Shown here: positions 53,856-62,650 of the stretch, in pieces
How positions within the stretch are numbered: the first letter of the stretch is position 1
How the letters are laid out: every line of letters starts with the position of its first letter
Origin: an uncultured Paracoccaceae bacterium
Lineage (GTDB): Bacteria; Pseudomonadota; Alphaproteobacteria; Rhodobacterales; Rhodobacteraceae
Direction: 5' to 3'
Length of the DNA: 64,000 nt
Assembly (NCBI GenBank): GCA_947493335.1
Contig: CANLQO010000001.1
Span: 1,860,001 to 1,924,000, forward strand
Made by a program: the position numbers and the translations under genes
Notes under the pieces: model-generated
Database searches by the model: none
What the model was told of the DNA's origin: nothing
What the model saw: the letters and a program-made list of their open reading frames with translations, nothing else

Positions 53856-55103
53856 CTAATGCAGTGTTTTGCCCAGCGCCGATTGCCGCGCTGCAAGAAA
53901 GCTGCGTTCTTGCGCGTTCTGAGACAAGGCCATCGCGCGGTCATAGGCCGCATGGGCCGCTGCGTCATCGCCCGCCCGCGCGGAAAGATCCGCAAGGGCC
54001 GCATGGTAAGGCTGGTAATCAGCGATCTGGTCGTCGTTCACTTGCCTCAAAAGCATCAGACCTGCGCCTGCATCTTGCGCGTATGAAACAGCAATCGCGC
54101 GGTTGATCTGCACCACCGGCGTTGGCTGCACCTTCCACAGCAGCGCATACAATCCCGCAATATCCTGCCAGTCGGTGCTGGCCCAATCGGGGGCATTGGC
54201 GTGGGCCGCACTGATGGCGGCTTGCAACTGATATGGCCCGATCCGTTGCTCAAGCAGGGCCGCACTGATGATCGCGGTCCCTTCGGCGATCTTGTCGCGG
54301 TCCCATGTGCTGCGGTCCTGCGCCTCGAGCGGGATCATCGCGCCGTCAGGTGCCGTCCGCGCATCCCTTCGGGAATCGTGCAAAAGCATGAGCGCCAGCA
54401 AGCCGCGCACCTCGGCCGCCTTGGGCATAAGGTCCGCCACAATGCGCGCCAGACGGATGGCCTCATCCGACAGCGTCTCTCGGGTCAGATCGGGGCCAGC
54501 GCTGGCGCTATAACCTTCGTTAAAAATCAGATAGATAACCGATAAAACCGCATCAATCCTCTCGGGCAAGACGTCGGCATCCGGGACCACATAGGGAATG
54601 CCAGCCGCACCAATCTTACGCTTGGCGCGCACCAGCCGTTGGGCCATCGTCTCTGGCTTGACCAAAAATGCATGGGCGATTTCCTCGGTCGTCAACCCGC
54701 CCAGTGTGCGCAGTGTCAGGGCCACCTGCGCCTGATCGCCCAATGCGGGATGGCAGCAAGTAAAGATCATCTCGAGGCGTTTGTCAGGGATCACCACATC
54801 CTCAATCGGTTCATTTGCAAGGTCCGCGAGATAAGACAACTCATCCGCATGGGCATTGTGAGTGGCCGCCCGGCGCAGGCGATCAATGGCCTTACGGCGC
54901 GCAGTGGTAATCAACCAGGCATCGGGCGCACGCGGCATGCCGTTGCGCGCCCAGTGGTTCAACGCCGACAAGAGCGCATCTTGCAAGGCGTCTTCGGCCA
55001 ATTGAAAATCGCCCAGCGTTTTCACGAGCGCGGCGAGGATGCGCCCCCAGTCCTTGCGCACCACCCGTTCGATGGCGCTTTGGGTCAGGTCCGGGGGCGT
55101 CAT
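53856..55103 (-). CDS. ECF42-type RNA polymerase sigma factor
   Basis: 415 residues, twice the usual ECF size. Region 2: [20 protein letters not shown]..., [16 protein letters not shown]; region 4: [42 protein letters not shown] (as expected for sigma4). The C-terminal ~200 residues are a helical TPR-like extension with [16 protein letters not shown] and [31 protein letters not shown], which defines the ECF42 group. It lies 6 bases after the DGPF/YciI gene, and the pair is characteristic. It has no anti-sigma factor; the extension is thought to regulate it. Confidence 0.93.
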   Translation of the reverse strand: MTPPDLTQSAIERVVRKDWGRILAALVKTLGDFQLAEDALQDALLSALNHWARNGMPRAPDAWLITTARRKAIDRLRRAATHNAHADELSYLADLANEPIEDVVIPDKRLEMIFTCCHPALGDQAQVALTLRTLGGLTTEEIAHAFLVKPETMAQRLVRAKRKIGAAGIPYVVPDADVLPERIDAVLSVIYLIFNEGYSASAGPDLTRETLSDEAIRLARIVADLMPKAAEVRGLLALMLLHDSRRDARTAPDGAMIPLEAQDRSTWDRDKIAEGTAIISAALLEQRIGPYQLQAAISAAHANAPDWASTDWQDIAGLYALLWKVQPTPVVQINRAIAVSYAQDAGAGLMLLRQVNDDQIADYQPYHAALADLSARAGDDAAAHAAYDRAMALSQNAQERSFLAARQSALGKTLH

Positions 55104-55109
55104 GACAGC

Positions 55110-55463
55110 TTAGTTGTCCCAGACGACGATCGGGCGCACCTCAATGCGGCCATAGGTCGAGGTCGGGATCATCGCCGCATACTTCAGCGCTTCATCAAGA
55201 TCGGCGCAATCAAGCAGGTAGTAGCCGCCCAATTGTTCCTTGGTCTCCGCAAATGGGCCATCGCGGGTTTCTGTCTTGCCGTCACGGACCGTGACCGTGG
55301 TTGCGGTCGAGACATCTTGCAGCGCGTCACCCGCAACCATCTTGCCGTCTTCCTTCACCTTTTGTGTGAAGTCCTGATAGCCCTGCATGAACGGGCCGAA
55401 TTCGGGTGTTCCGGGCTGCGGTCCGGTTCCTTCGGCGGAATAGATCAGGCACATGAATTGCAT
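55110..55463 (-). CDS. YciI/DGPF-domain protein, ECF42 partner
   Basis: 117 residues. DGPF family marks: MQFMCLIYSAEGT, PEFGPFMQGYQDFTQKVKEDGKMVAGDALQD, TVRDGKTETRDGPFAETKEQLGGYYLLD (the DGPF motif) and EIRPIVVW-like ending. AAGGAG lies 7 bases upstream. YciI-fold proteins may be small ligand-binding or hydrolytic proteins. It is the standard target gene of ECF42 sigma factors, encoded here just before the sigma gene. Confidence 0.93.
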   Translation of the reverse strand: MQFMCLIYSAEGTGPQPGTPEFGPFMQGYQDFTQKVKEDGKMVAGDALQDVSTATTVTVRDGKTETRDGPFAETKEQLGGYYLLDCADLDEALKYAAMIPTSTYGRIEVRPIVVWDN

Positions 55464-55512
55464 TTGGTATCTCCTTGTCAGCGGGGCACAACTGCGTGAC
55501 CCTTACATACCA

Positions 55513-55539
55513 GACGGGTCAGAGTGACCCAAATCGACA
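55513..55539 (-). promoter_or_regulatory. Candidate ECF42-dependent promoter
   Basis: On the minus strand TGTCGA (55539-55534) is followed, after 17 bases, by CGTC (55516-55513), about 50 bases upstream of the YciI start. This fits the TGTCGA / CG[AT]C pattern reported, as I recall, for ECF42 promoters. The spacer also contains GGGTCA-CTC-TGACCC, a 15-base dyad at 55516-55530, which could bind a further regulator or be fortuitous. Positive autoregulation of the YciI-sigma operon would follow. Confidence 0.65.
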
Positions 55540-55566
55540 GCAGGCGAAAATTTTTTTGAATTTTCT

Positions 55567-56265
55567 TTACCAGTGGTTGCCAGGGGTCTGCCAAGCACTG
55601 ACATCCTGCCCCTTTTGGCCAGAAGCGGCCCAGATCAGGCCACGGCGCAGCATTTCATGCGCAGGTCCGTCTGCGACCACCTCTGCCTGATGGCCCAGCG
55701 CATTGTAATAAACTCGGCCATGCCCCCAATGCCGGGTCCAAGCGACCGGCATGTCCACCGCGCCATTGGGGCTGTGATACCAGTTGATGACATCCGTGCG
55801 CGTGGTGGCAAGGACCGTGTTGGCGGGATCGGTGTGTAGATAATATTGCTCGGTCGCGACGTCGAAATCAGGAATATCTGCGACCAGCGGATCGTCCGAG
55901 GTAATCGTGACGCGGTGTTTGACACCATCCCCGCCGGGGTGCGCGACCCAGTTCGCGCCGGTCATGAATTGCCAAAGCGGCATATCGCGAAAGGCGTCGC
56001 ACATGCCCCCATGACATCCGGCAAGGCCGGTCCCGCGGGCCACCGCCTCTGACACATTGGTCGCGGCCTCGCGGGTTGTCTGGCTCATGGTCCAGACTGG
56101 AACAATCAGGTCGAGTGATTGCAGATAGTCGGGATCGTCAAAGGCGTCGAGCGTGTCGGTCACAGTGACCTCACCGCCCGCCTCCGTCAGAATGTCGCGA
56201 AAAATCGCCGCGACCTTGTCGGGCTCATGCCCGTCCCAGCCGCCCCAGGTAATCAGGGCCTTCAT
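55567..56265 (-). CDS. ThuA-like trehalose-utilisation domain protein
   Basis: 232 residues. Class I glutamine-amidotransferase-like fold of the ThuA family: ALITWGGWDGHEPDKVA, GLAGCHGGMCDAFRDM, NWVAHPGGDG, TEQYYLHTDP and WTRHWGHGRVYYNALGH. Often placed with sugar catabolism. Overlaps the DUF2937 gene by ATGA; third gene of a peroxiredoxin operon. Start ATG 56265. Confidence 0.9.
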   Translation of the reverse strand: MKALITWGGWDGHEPDKVAAIFRDILTEAGGEVTVTDTLDAFDDPDYLQSLDLIVPVWTMSQTTREAATNVSEAVARGTGLAGCHGGMCDAFRDMPLWQFMTGANWVAHPGGDGVKHRVTITSDDPLVADIPDFDVATEQYYLHTDPANTVLATTRTDVINWYHSPNGAVDMPVAWTRHWGHGRVYYNALGHQAEVVADGPAHEMLRRGLIWAASGQKGQDVSAWQTPGNHW

Positions 56266-56831
56266 CGGCGTACCCCTTCAAGTTTTCGAATAGCAGGAGG
56301 TGTCTGTGGTTCAGGTCGGCGCAACGCGGGTTCCTGCCGTCTGCCCTGGCGTCCCCTACGGCGAAAGGGGGCCGCCATCAGCGACAGCAGTGCTGCGACC
56401 CCTATCCACCCGGTCACGAACCCGGCCCCGGCTGTTACGGCCCCCGGCGTGCTCAGCGGCATTGCCGGCTCAAAGTCTGCCCAGGCCGCGCGCAGGGTTG
56501 CGGGATCAGCCATGCGTTGCGGCATGGCGATCCGCTTCATTGGGCTCGCCGCGCGCAGGGCATCCAGATTGTCGGTCAATCTTGCATGTCTCAGAAAGGT
56601 CGCGCGCATGTCTTTGGCGCGCGCCTCTAGGAATTCCGTGCCCGTCATTTGGGTCAGCGCCTCTTCCCGTCCCAATCCAGATGCGAGAGCGGATGCGTCA
56701 AAGTCAGTAACCACCACGGTCAACGCATCAACCTGCCCTGCCAAACGCTGCATGTATTGCTGACTGAACGCGGGATACTGCGACAAGATTGCCGCCCCCG
56801 CAATGCCACCGGCCAATGCAAGAATGCGCAT
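56262..56831 (-). CDS. DUF2937 family membrane protein
   Basis: 189 residues. Family pattern: LALAGGIAGAAILSQYPAFSQQYMQRLAGQVDAL, VVVTDFDASALASGLGREEAL, FLRHARLTDNLDAL, then membrane segment (VTGWIGVAALLSLMAAPF) and a basic tail. Function unknown. Start ATG 56831 shares one base with the peroxiredoxin stop. Confidence 0.9.
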   Translation of the reverse strand: MRILALAGGIAGAAILSQYPAFSQQYMQRLAGQVDALTVVVTDFDASALASGLGREEALTQMTGTEFLEARAKDMRATFLRHARLTDNLDALRAASPMKRIAMPQRMADPATLRAAWADFEPAMPLSTPGAVTAGAGFVTGWIGVAALLSLMAAPFRRRGRQGRRQEPALRRPEPQTPPAIRKLEGVRR

Positions 56832-57391
56832 CAGGTCATTCCCTTCAGTTTGGCTGCAACCCATGTCGCGTCCTGATCGGGCGGAAACACGGGGTAGTTG
56901 ATGTGCTCCACAACGCCGCCCCGCAAGATCAATGTCAGGCGCTTCAGCATGACCAATCCGTCGACCTCCATCACAGGCAATTCTGCGCCATTGGCCAGCT
57001 TCAGGTCTGCATCCGACAAGAGCGGATAGGGCAAATGAAGCCGGGCGACCGCTTCCTCTTGATCATCGGTGGATTGGGTCGAGATGCCAAAAATATTTGC
57101 CGCACCAAGCGCCGTTAAGTCCGCATAATGATCGCGATAGGCGCAGTTCTGCGGCGTGCAGCCTCGGGCGCCCGCGATCTGATCCCAGCCATCAGGCAAA
57201 TCCCGGTCCGGTCGGCCAGTCATCGGATAGCAAAAGAGAACGGCAATGCCGGATAGCTCGGCCGGTATGACGGTTGCCCCGTTCGTGGCGCGCAATTCAA
57301 CGCTGGGCAGGCGGTTGCCCACCAGATGCGCAGCCCCGCCGTCATTAACCGGTGCGGGGAGTGTGGACCAGTCCACCTCTGTCAGGGACAT
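56831..57391 (-). CDS. Peroxiredoxin (AhpC/TSA-Prx superfamily)
   Basis: 186 residues. Thioredoxin-like fold: RLPSVELRATNGATVIP, AVLFCYPMTGRPDRDLP (peroxidatic-site region), ARGCTPQNCAYRDHYADL with the resolving-type CTPQNCAYRDH, and FGISTQSTDDQEEAVARLHLPYPLLSDADL. The canonical PXXXTXXC has the form YPMTGRP, so the peroxidatic cysteine is likely in GCTPQNC. Reduces peroxides. ATG 57391 has GAGG upstream; first gene of the coupled operon with DUF2937 and ThuA. Confidence 0.87.
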   Translation of the reverse strand: MSLTEVDWSTLPAPVNDGGAAHLVGNRLPSVELRATNGATVIPAELSGIAVLFCYPMTGRPDRDLPDGWDQIAGARGCTPQNCAYRDHYADLTALGAANIFGISTQSTDDQEEAVARLHLPYPLLSDADLKLANGAELPVMEVDGLVMLKRLTLILRGGVVEHINYPVFPPDQDATWVAAKLKGMT

Positions 57392-57550
57392 GTCGTGCCT
57401 CATGTCATTTTTGTTTTTTGCACTATGCCGGATACGCCCTTTCAGGTCTATCCGGCAAAATAACGTGTCTGGTTTATTTGACATCTAGTCTGGTTCACCA
57501 TACATAAAGTCCAACGAAGCAGACTTTTCGATTCGTGAGGACACACCGTT

Positions 57551-58000
57551 ATGGCTTTTGAAGAACGCAATACATGGACCTATCTGGTGATCAGCGCGGT
57601 CGTGATGTGGGTCTTTGGCACGCGCATCTATGACGCCACGGTCGGCGGGGTGTTTGATGGTGTTGACGGGTTGCAGACATGGGCCCGACAGGTGCTAACC
57701 TATATTCCCATCGCGATTGTCATGGTGATTATCGGCGTGATCCTGTGCAATATCATCTACGGGATCTTCACCGGAGGCTCTGACCTGACCATGAAAGAGG
57801 ATGAGCGTGACCGCCACATCGGGTTGCGCGGAATGCGTGTGACGGGCGGCGTCTTTTCGACCGGATGGATCATTGCCGTCATCCTGCTGGCATTGGGGTA
57901 TTCAGCCCTGCAAGCGCTGAACCTGATGTTGTTTTCAGCCTGGTTTTCGGACGTGGCGGGCAATTTGGTCAAAATCTTCCACTATCGGCGCGGCTACTGA
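57551..58000 (+). CDS. Hypothetical membrane protein before an XRE regulator
   Basis: 149 residues with four membrane segments (LVISAVVMWVFGTRIYDA, VLTYIPIAIVMVIIGVILCNIIYGIF, STGWIIAVILLALGYSALQA, AWFSDVAGNLVKIFHY) and a charged MKEDERDRHIGLRGMR loop. It resembles bacterial DUF2178-like proteins that are usually followed by a small XRE regulator, as here (TGATG overlap). Function unknown. Confidence 0.82.
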   Translation: MAFEERNTWTYLVISAVVMWVFGTRIYDATVGGVFDGVDGLQTWARQVLTYIPIAIVMVIIGVILCNIIYGIFTGGSDLTMKEDERDRHIGLRGMRVTGGVFSTGWIIAVILLALGYSALQALNLMLFSAWFSDVAGNLVKIFHYRRGY

Positions 58001-58221
58001 TGGGCGCGCCTCCGATCAGCAATACGATCCGCCGGTTGCGCTTTGAAACCGGCGAGATGACGCAAAAAGATCTGGCCGAGGCGGTCGGTGTCACGCGCCA
58101 GACCATCGTGGCAATTGAGAATGCGAAATATTCGCCCACGCTGGAGCTTGCGTTCAAGATCGCTCGCGCCTTCGACAAACCGCTTGAGGATGTTTTTCAG
58201 TACGACGCGCCAAAAGAATAG
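58000..58221 (+). CDS. XRE family (Cro/C1-type) transcriptional regulator
   Basis: 73 residues, nearly all HTH: RRLRFETGEMTQKDLAEAVGVTRQTIVAIENAKYSPTLELAFKIARAFDKPLEDVFQY. This short type, ending with KPLEDVFQY, is common with membrane-protein partners. It is translated by a stop/start overlap from the preceding membrane protein. It may regulate that operon. Confidence 0.93.
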   Translation: MGAPPISNTIRRLRFETGEMTQKDLAEAVGVTRQTIVAIENAKYSPTLELAFKIARAFDKPLEDVFQYDAPKE

Positions 58222-58254
58222 CGTCTGACTTATTGATAATGAAAGGAAATTGAC

Positions 58255-58899
58255 ATGGAACGCCGTTCTGTGAACCGGATACTTGTGCCTGCAGGCCTGT
58301 TGTTTCTGACCGCCATTCCGGTGGCCATGGCCGGTGTGCGGATGGTTCAGATCCCAATGGGGACAACGCCGGATGATACGGCCCATCTGATGACTTTGCC
58401 GCTGCACTATTGGCTGCATGCCTCTGCGGGTCTGGCATTTGGTCTGTTAGGGCCGCTGCAATTCGGGCGCGCGCTGGCCGGGCGGTTTGGTCGTCTGCAC
58501 AAGCTGCTGGGCCGGGTCTTTGTTGCTGCGGGAGTTGTGCTGGGGTTCAGCGGTCTGCGGTTGCTCATGGCCTTCCCCGGATCGTCGACCTTGCTATTGG
58601 ATGCGGTCCGGGTGCTGGCAGGGATCGCCCTGTTGATTGCATTGGCGCTATCAATCCGTGCGATTCAGGATCGCGATGTGCCGCGCCACCGGGCGTGGAT
58701 GATCCGTGCCTATGCCATTGGTGTCGGACAATCATTGATCGCCTTCATACTGTTCCCGATCTACCTGATCACGGGAGAGCCACCAGTTGGCGTCATGGCC
58801 GATCTGACGATTGTGGCGTCCTGGGTGATCTCGCTTGCCATGGGCGAATACGCGATCCGTCGGATCACCCGCCCCACCCTGCAACCCATTCACGCCTGA
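58255..58899 (+). CDS. DUF2306 family membrane protein
   Basis: 214 residues and seven hydrophobic segments. DUF2306 marks: LPLHYWLHASAGLAFGLLGPLQFG, RFGRLHKLLGRVFVAAGVVLG, DRDVPRHRAWMIRAYAIGVGQ with conserved Arg and His. Function unknown; similar to some heme-binding or redox membrane proteins. AAAGGAAA precedes the ATG. Confidence 0.88.
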   Translation: MERRSVNRILVPAGLLFLTAIPVAMAGVRMVQIPMGTTPDDTAHLMTLPLHYWLHASAGLAFGLLGPLQFGRALAGRFGRLHKLLGRVFVAAGVVLGFSGLRLLMAFPGSSTLLLDAVRVLAGIALLIALALSIRAIQDRDVPRHRAWMIRAYAIGVGQSLIAFILFPIYLITGEPPVGVMADLTIVASWVISLAMGEYAIRRITRPTLQPIHA

Positions 58900-58910
58900 G
58901 GAGACCTAAG

Positions 58911-59528
58911 ATGGCTCGTGCAACGTTCTGGAACATGATCGCCAAGAAATATGCCCGCGACCCGGTCGCAGACCAGCCCAGCTATGAAAAGAAGCTGGCG
59001 ATGACGCAGGCCCATCTGACGCCGGAGATGCGCCTGCTCGAGGTGGGCTGTGGAACAGGGACGACAGCGCTTTATCATGCGCCCAAGGTGGCGCATATCG
59101 ACGCCACGGATTTCTCAAGCGCGATGATCGCGATTGCCCGCGGCAAGGCAAAGGATCAGGGGATCACAAACGTCGATTTCCGGATCACGAGCCTTGGTGA
59201 CCTGCCGGAAGCCGGCAGCTATGACATGGCGCTGGCGTTGTCATTTCTGCACCTGATAGACGACCCCGAGGCCGGTTTGCAGAAGCTTTCTGCGCAGGTC
59301 AAGCCGGGGGGTTATGTTGTCAGTTCAACAGTTTGCATGGGTGACATGGCAGGGCTTCTGCCCAAAATTGTCCCTTGGATTGGCAAGACCGGGCTTTTGC
59401 CCAAGGTCGTGCCGATAACCCGCGACCGGCTTTTGGCGGCGCACCGGTCCGCAGGCCTTGAGGTGGTCGAAGAGTTCCGACCGCGCCCCGATGCATCCGT
59501 CTTTCTGATCACGCAAAAGCCGGGGTGA
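58911..59528 (+). CDS. Class I SAM-dependent methyltransferase
   Basis: 205 residues. The SAM motif I LLEVGCGTGTTAL, acidic residue in IDATDFS, and SYDMALALSFLHLI; C-terminal sheet. Similar to UbiE-type small methyltransferases, substrate unknown. ATG 58911 with GGAGACC before it, 11 bases after the DUF2306 stop, so likely one operon with it. Confidence 0.9.
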   Translation: MARATFWNMIAKKYARDPVADQPSYEKKLAMTQAHLTPEMRLLEVGCGTGTTALYHAPKVAHIDATDFSSAMIAIARGKAKDQGITNVDFRITSLGDLPEAGSYDMALALSFLHLIDDPEAGLQKLSAQVKPGGYVVSSTVCMGDMAGLLPKIVPWIGKTGLLPKVVPITRDRLLAAHRSAGLEVVEEFRPRPDASVFLITQKPG

Positions 59529-59536
59529 CGGACGGC

Positions 59537-60874
59537 CTACAGGCCCGCGTAGACACCCACGATGCGTGCGACGGCATCGGCGGGCGACATTTCTTCGCTT
59601 TCGCCGGTCCGGCGGCTGGTGACTTCGACCTTGCCATCCTTAAGGCCGCGCGGACCCACTGTGATCCGCCATGGCAGGCCGATCATGTCCATGGTGCCGA
59701 ATTTGGCCCCTGCGCGCTCATCACGGTCGTCGTAAAGCGGTTCCAGCCCGGCATTTGTCAGTTGCTGGTAGAGGTCTTCACAAGCAGCATCGCAGGCGTC
59801 ATCGCCCTGCCGCATGTTCAGAATGCCGCAATGGAATGGCGTCACACCTTCGGGCCAGATGATGCCCTTGTCGTCATGGCTTGCCTCAATTATCGCGCCG
59901 AGCAGGCGGCTGACACCGATGCCGTGGCTGCCCATGTGCACAGGCGTCTGGCCGCCCTTGCCATCATCGACCGTCGCCCCCAGAGGCTCGGAATAGGTCG
60001 TGCCGAAGTAGAAGATCTGCCCCACTTCGATGCCACGGGCGACGCGGCGGCGGTCTTCTGGCACCGCGTTGAAGAGCGCTTCATCGTGGGTTTCGTCGGT
60101 GCGGGCATAGAGCGAGGTGAACTCATCCATGATCGACTGGCACTGATCGTGGCTATCGAAATCCACATCACGTTTGCCAAGAGAGATATCGGTGACGGCG
60201 CTGTCATAGAAGACCTCGGATTCGCCGGTTTCAGCGAGCACGAGGAATTCGTGTGTGTAGTCGCCGCCAATCGGGCCGCTGTCTGCGCGCATCGGGATGG
60301 CTTGCAGGCCTAGACGCTCATAGGTGCGCAGGTAGGTCACCAGATGGCGGTTGTAGGCGTGCAGCGCGTCCTCTTTCGTGAGGTCGAAGTTGTAGCCATC
60401 CTTCATCAGGAATTCACGGCCCCGCATGACGCCAAAGCGCGGGCGGACCTCATCGCGGAACTTCCACTGAATCTGATAAAGAGTGAGCGGCAAGTCCTTG
60501 TAAGACTTCAAATAAGATCGGAAGGTGTCGGTGAACATCTCTTCCGCCGTTGGGCTGAACAGCATGTCACGGTCGTGCCGGTCTTTCATGCGCAGCATCT
60601 CTTCGCCATAGCCGTCATAGCGGCCGCTTTCGCGCCACAGGTCCGCCGATTGCAGCGTCGGCATCAGCATGGCGATGTGGCCAGCCTTGGCCTGTTCCTC
60701 GTGCACGATGTTTTCGATCTTGCGCAGCATTTTGAAGCCGAGCGGCAGCCAGGAATAGATGCCCGCGCTGGACTGTTTGATCATGCCCGCCTGCAGCATG
60801 TAGCGGTGGCTGACGATCTGCGCCTCACGCGGGGTTTCTTTCAGAACGGGCAGGAAATAGCGGGACAGGCGCAT
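59537..60874 (-). CDS. proS: Prolyl-tRNA synthetase (short alphaproteobacterial type)
   Basis: 445 residues. The short type lacks the large editing insertion of E. coli ProRS. Marks: [32 protein letters not shown], motif 2 [28 protein letters not shown], motif 3 [13 protein letters not shown] and the anticodon-binding domain at the C-terminus. Charges tRNA-Pro. Not followed by lolC here, although the two are close. Confidence 0.96.
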   Translation of the reverse strand: MRLSRYFLPVLKETPREAQIVSHRYMLQAGMIKQSSAGIYSWLPLGFKMLRKIENIVHEEQAKAGHIAMLMPTLQSADLWRESGRYDGYGEEMLRMKDRHDRDMLFSPTAEEMFTDTFRSYLKSYKDLPLTLYQIQWKFRDEVRPRFGVMRGREFLMKDGYNFDLTKEDALHAYNRHLVTYLRTYERLGLQAIPMRADSGPIGGDYTHEFLVLAETGESEVFYDSAVTDISLGKRDVDFDSHDQCQSIMDEFTSLYARTDETHDEALFNAVPEDRRRVARGIEVGQIFYFGTTYSEPLGATVDDGKGGQTPVHMGSHGIGVSRLLGAIIEASHDDKGIIWPEGVTPFHCGILNMRQGDDACDAACEDLYQQLTNAGLEPLYDDRDERAGAKFGTMDMIGLPWRITVGPRGLKDGKVEVTSRRTGESEEMSPADAVARIVGVYAGL

Positions 60875-61114
60875 GAGCGGGACCTTGTGGCAAATTGTTG
60901 AAGCCAAGGCTTAGGACAAAGGTTCGCCCTTCACAAGATCAGCCGGGCCCTGACGGCTTATCAATGGTTCGCGAGCGCGTTTACGCTGATTGTCCGCAGC
61001 CGGATCAAACATGTCAGCGCCTTGACACCTGCGTGAGGGCGGTGACCCATTGCGGCGGACGCAGCGTAACCCTGACATCAAGCAACAACGCTTGAGCAAC
61101 TCAGGGAGACACAC

Positions 61115-61618
61115 ATGTTCCGCAATACTTTGATCGCCGCCGCACTTGCTACGACCGCGACTGCCGCATCTGCCAATACCATCGTCGATATCGCCGCAAG
61201 TGATGAGCGTTTCAGCACGCTCGTTGCCGCCGTGACCGCCGCAGGTCTGGTTGAGACGCTGCAGGGCGATGGCCCGTTTACGGTTTACGCGCCTGTCAAC
61301 GACGCCTTTGCCGCCCTGCCCGATGGCACGGTTGAAACGTTGCTGCAGCCAGAGAACAAGGAACAGCTGACGAATGTGCTGCTATATCACGTCGATGACC
61401 GCCAGCTGAACGCGGGCGATTTCCCGGCCGGATCGAACTATTTCAAGCCGGTTCTGGCCTCCGAGCGTCTTTGCATTACGGCAGGTGACGGCGTGATGAT
61501 TGCCGACGGCACGGGTGAGATGGCCAATGTCATCATTGCTGATATTCAGGCCGATAACGGTGTGATCCACGTCATCGACAAAGTGCTGCTGCCCGGCACG
61601 CGCCCGGCCTGCCACTAA
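61115..61618 (+). CDS. Fasciclin domain exported protein
   Basis: 167 residues with a signal peptide (IAAALATTATAASA). One FAS1 domain: FSTLVAAVTAAGLVETLQGDGPFTVYAPVNDAFAALP (H1 box), TNVLLYHV, and VIHVIDKVLLPG (H2 box). Adhesion or surface-binding domain. GGGAGACAC precedes the ATG. Ends in a hairpin. Confidence 0.92.
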   Translation: MFRNTLIAAALATTATAASANTIVDIAASDERFSTLVAAVTAAGLVETLQGDGPFTVYAPVNDAFAALPDGTVETLLQPENKEQLTNVLLYHVDDRQLNAGDFPAGSNYFKPVLASERLCITAGDGVMIADGTGEMANVIIADIQADNGVIHVIDKVLLPGTRPACH

Positions 61619-61626
61619 GCAAGATC

Positions 61627-61649
61627 GGGGTGGGCAGATCGCCCACCCC
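61627..61649 (+). terminator. Hairpin after the fasciclin gene
   Basis: GGGGTGGGC (61627-61635) and GCCCACCCC (61641-61649), loop AGATC, 8 bases after the stop. Confidence 0.7.
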
Positions 61650-61659
61650 ACGGCGGCGC

Positions 61660-62040
61660 TTAACCGGATGCCCCGGTCAAATCCTGCGCCAGCATCATCG
61701 CATTGCCGTCTGGGTCATAAAACGTGGCCGTCGCGACCATTCCTTCAACCACATCGGTTGGCCCGTCGAATTTGACGCCCGCAGCTTCCAGCCCCGCACG
61801 CCCCGCTTCAACATCTGCGATACCGAAGACCGGCACGGCGTTGCCTGGGGAAGGTTTTGTATGCTCGCCCAACCCAATGGTGACACCTGGTGTCATGGTC
61901 GACAATTCCGACCAGCCGGCCTCATCCGCGTGATAGACCAGCTCAAAGCCCAGCTTTTCGCCATACCACGCGGCACTTTTATGTCGATCGCTGACCGAAA
62001 TCGCGAATGTGATGGTGTTTTCGAGCGTAACGATGGGCAT
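61660..62040 (-). CDS. VOC family (glyoxalase-like) protein
   Basis: 126 residues, one VOC pair: ITFAISVSDRHKSAAWYGEKLGFEL, VYHADEAGWSEL, VPVFGIADVEAGRAGLEAAGVKFDGP, ATFYDPDGNAMMLAQ. Metal ligands are not all plain, so function may be non-enzymatic. Convergent with the fasciclin gene and divergent from the HxlR-like regulator, likely regulated by it. AGGAAAGCAAA precedes the ATG. Confidence 0.88.
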   Translation of the reverse strand: MPIVTLENTITFAISVSDRHKSAAWYGEKLGFELVYHADEAGWSELSTMTPGVTIGLGEHTKPSPGNAVPVFGIADVEAGRAGLEAAGVKFDGPTDVVEGMVATATFYDPDGNAMMLAQDLTGASG

Positions 62041-62056
62041 TTTGCTTTCCTGTTTC

Positions 62057-62062
62057 TATAAT
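62057..62062 (+). promoter_or_regulatory. Candidate -10 element (TATAAT) of the HxlR-like gene
   Basis: A perfect TATAAT with a very AT-rich tract 62051-62080, only 18 bases before the ATG at 62081. Transcription would begin near 62069, leaving ~12 bases with no Shine-Dalgarno. The same tract must serve the divergent VOC gene. Confidence 0.45.
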
Positions 62063-62080
62063 TTATATATACTATACTTT

Positions 62081-62611
62081 ATGGACATTGAGCTTCTTGT
62101 CAAGTTAACAGAGCGGGCCTGGTGCCTGCCGATTGTCGCGCTCATGTATGACGGCACACCGGGGCGCCAGGCGCCGCTTTTGGCAAAATCCGGCGCAGGG
62201 CGGACCGCCTTTGCCCAGAGCATGGCGCATCTGATCGACATTGGCCTTGTTGAGCGCAATCCGGGTCACGGCCACCCGCTGCGGCCTGAATTTCGACTGA
62301 CACCACTGGGGCAAGCCATCGGGCCTATCGCCGCACGCATCATGTCATACGGCAAGATCGATCAGAGCGGACTGATCCGGCGCACATGGACCGTGCCTGT
62401 GTTGACCGTCATTCGCCAGCCGCAACAGTTTTCGCAGATCAGCCGCAGCTTGGGACGGATCACCGACCGGGCGCTGTCGCAAAGCTTGCGGCAGATGGAG
62501 GCACACGATTGGTTGACCCGCTCGGTTGACCCGCAAGCCTATCCGCCCCGACCGATCTATCGCGCTGCAAACCTTGGCCTGAAGATTGCAGAAGCCGTTC
62601 GCTTGGGATGA
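62081..62611 (+). CDS. Tandem winged-helix (HxlR-like) regulator
   Basis: 176 residues with two HxlR-like winged helices: about 1-90 (ERAWCLPIVALMYDGTPGRQAPL, AFAQSMAHLIDIGLVERNPGHGHPLRPEFRLTPLGQAI) and about 105-176 (RTWTVPVLTVIRQPQQFSQISRSLG, ALSQSLRQMEAHDWLTRSV, PRPIYRAANLGLKIAEAV). One chain thus carries the two DNA-binding units normally supplied by a dimer. ATG 62081 is chosen; the frame upstream to 62009 crosses the VOC gene's start. Divergent from the VOC gene. Confidence 0.85.
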   Translation: MDIELLVKLTERAWCLPIVALMYDGTPGRQAPLLAKSGAGRTAFAQSMAHLIDIGLVERNPGHGHPLRPEFRLTPLGQAIGPIAARIMSYGKIDQSGLIRRTWTVPVLTVIRQPQQFSQISRSLGRITDRALSQSLRQMEAHDWLTRSVDPQAYPPRPIYRAANLGLKIAEAVRLG

Positions 62612-62650
62612 CGACTTGCACCGCCGCGGTTTGGCCCGCAGGTTACCCCC

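Noticed and set aside
59525-60313. Plus-strand frame of 262 codons within proS
   Set aside because: Antisense shadow of proS; no ribosome site or recognised domain.
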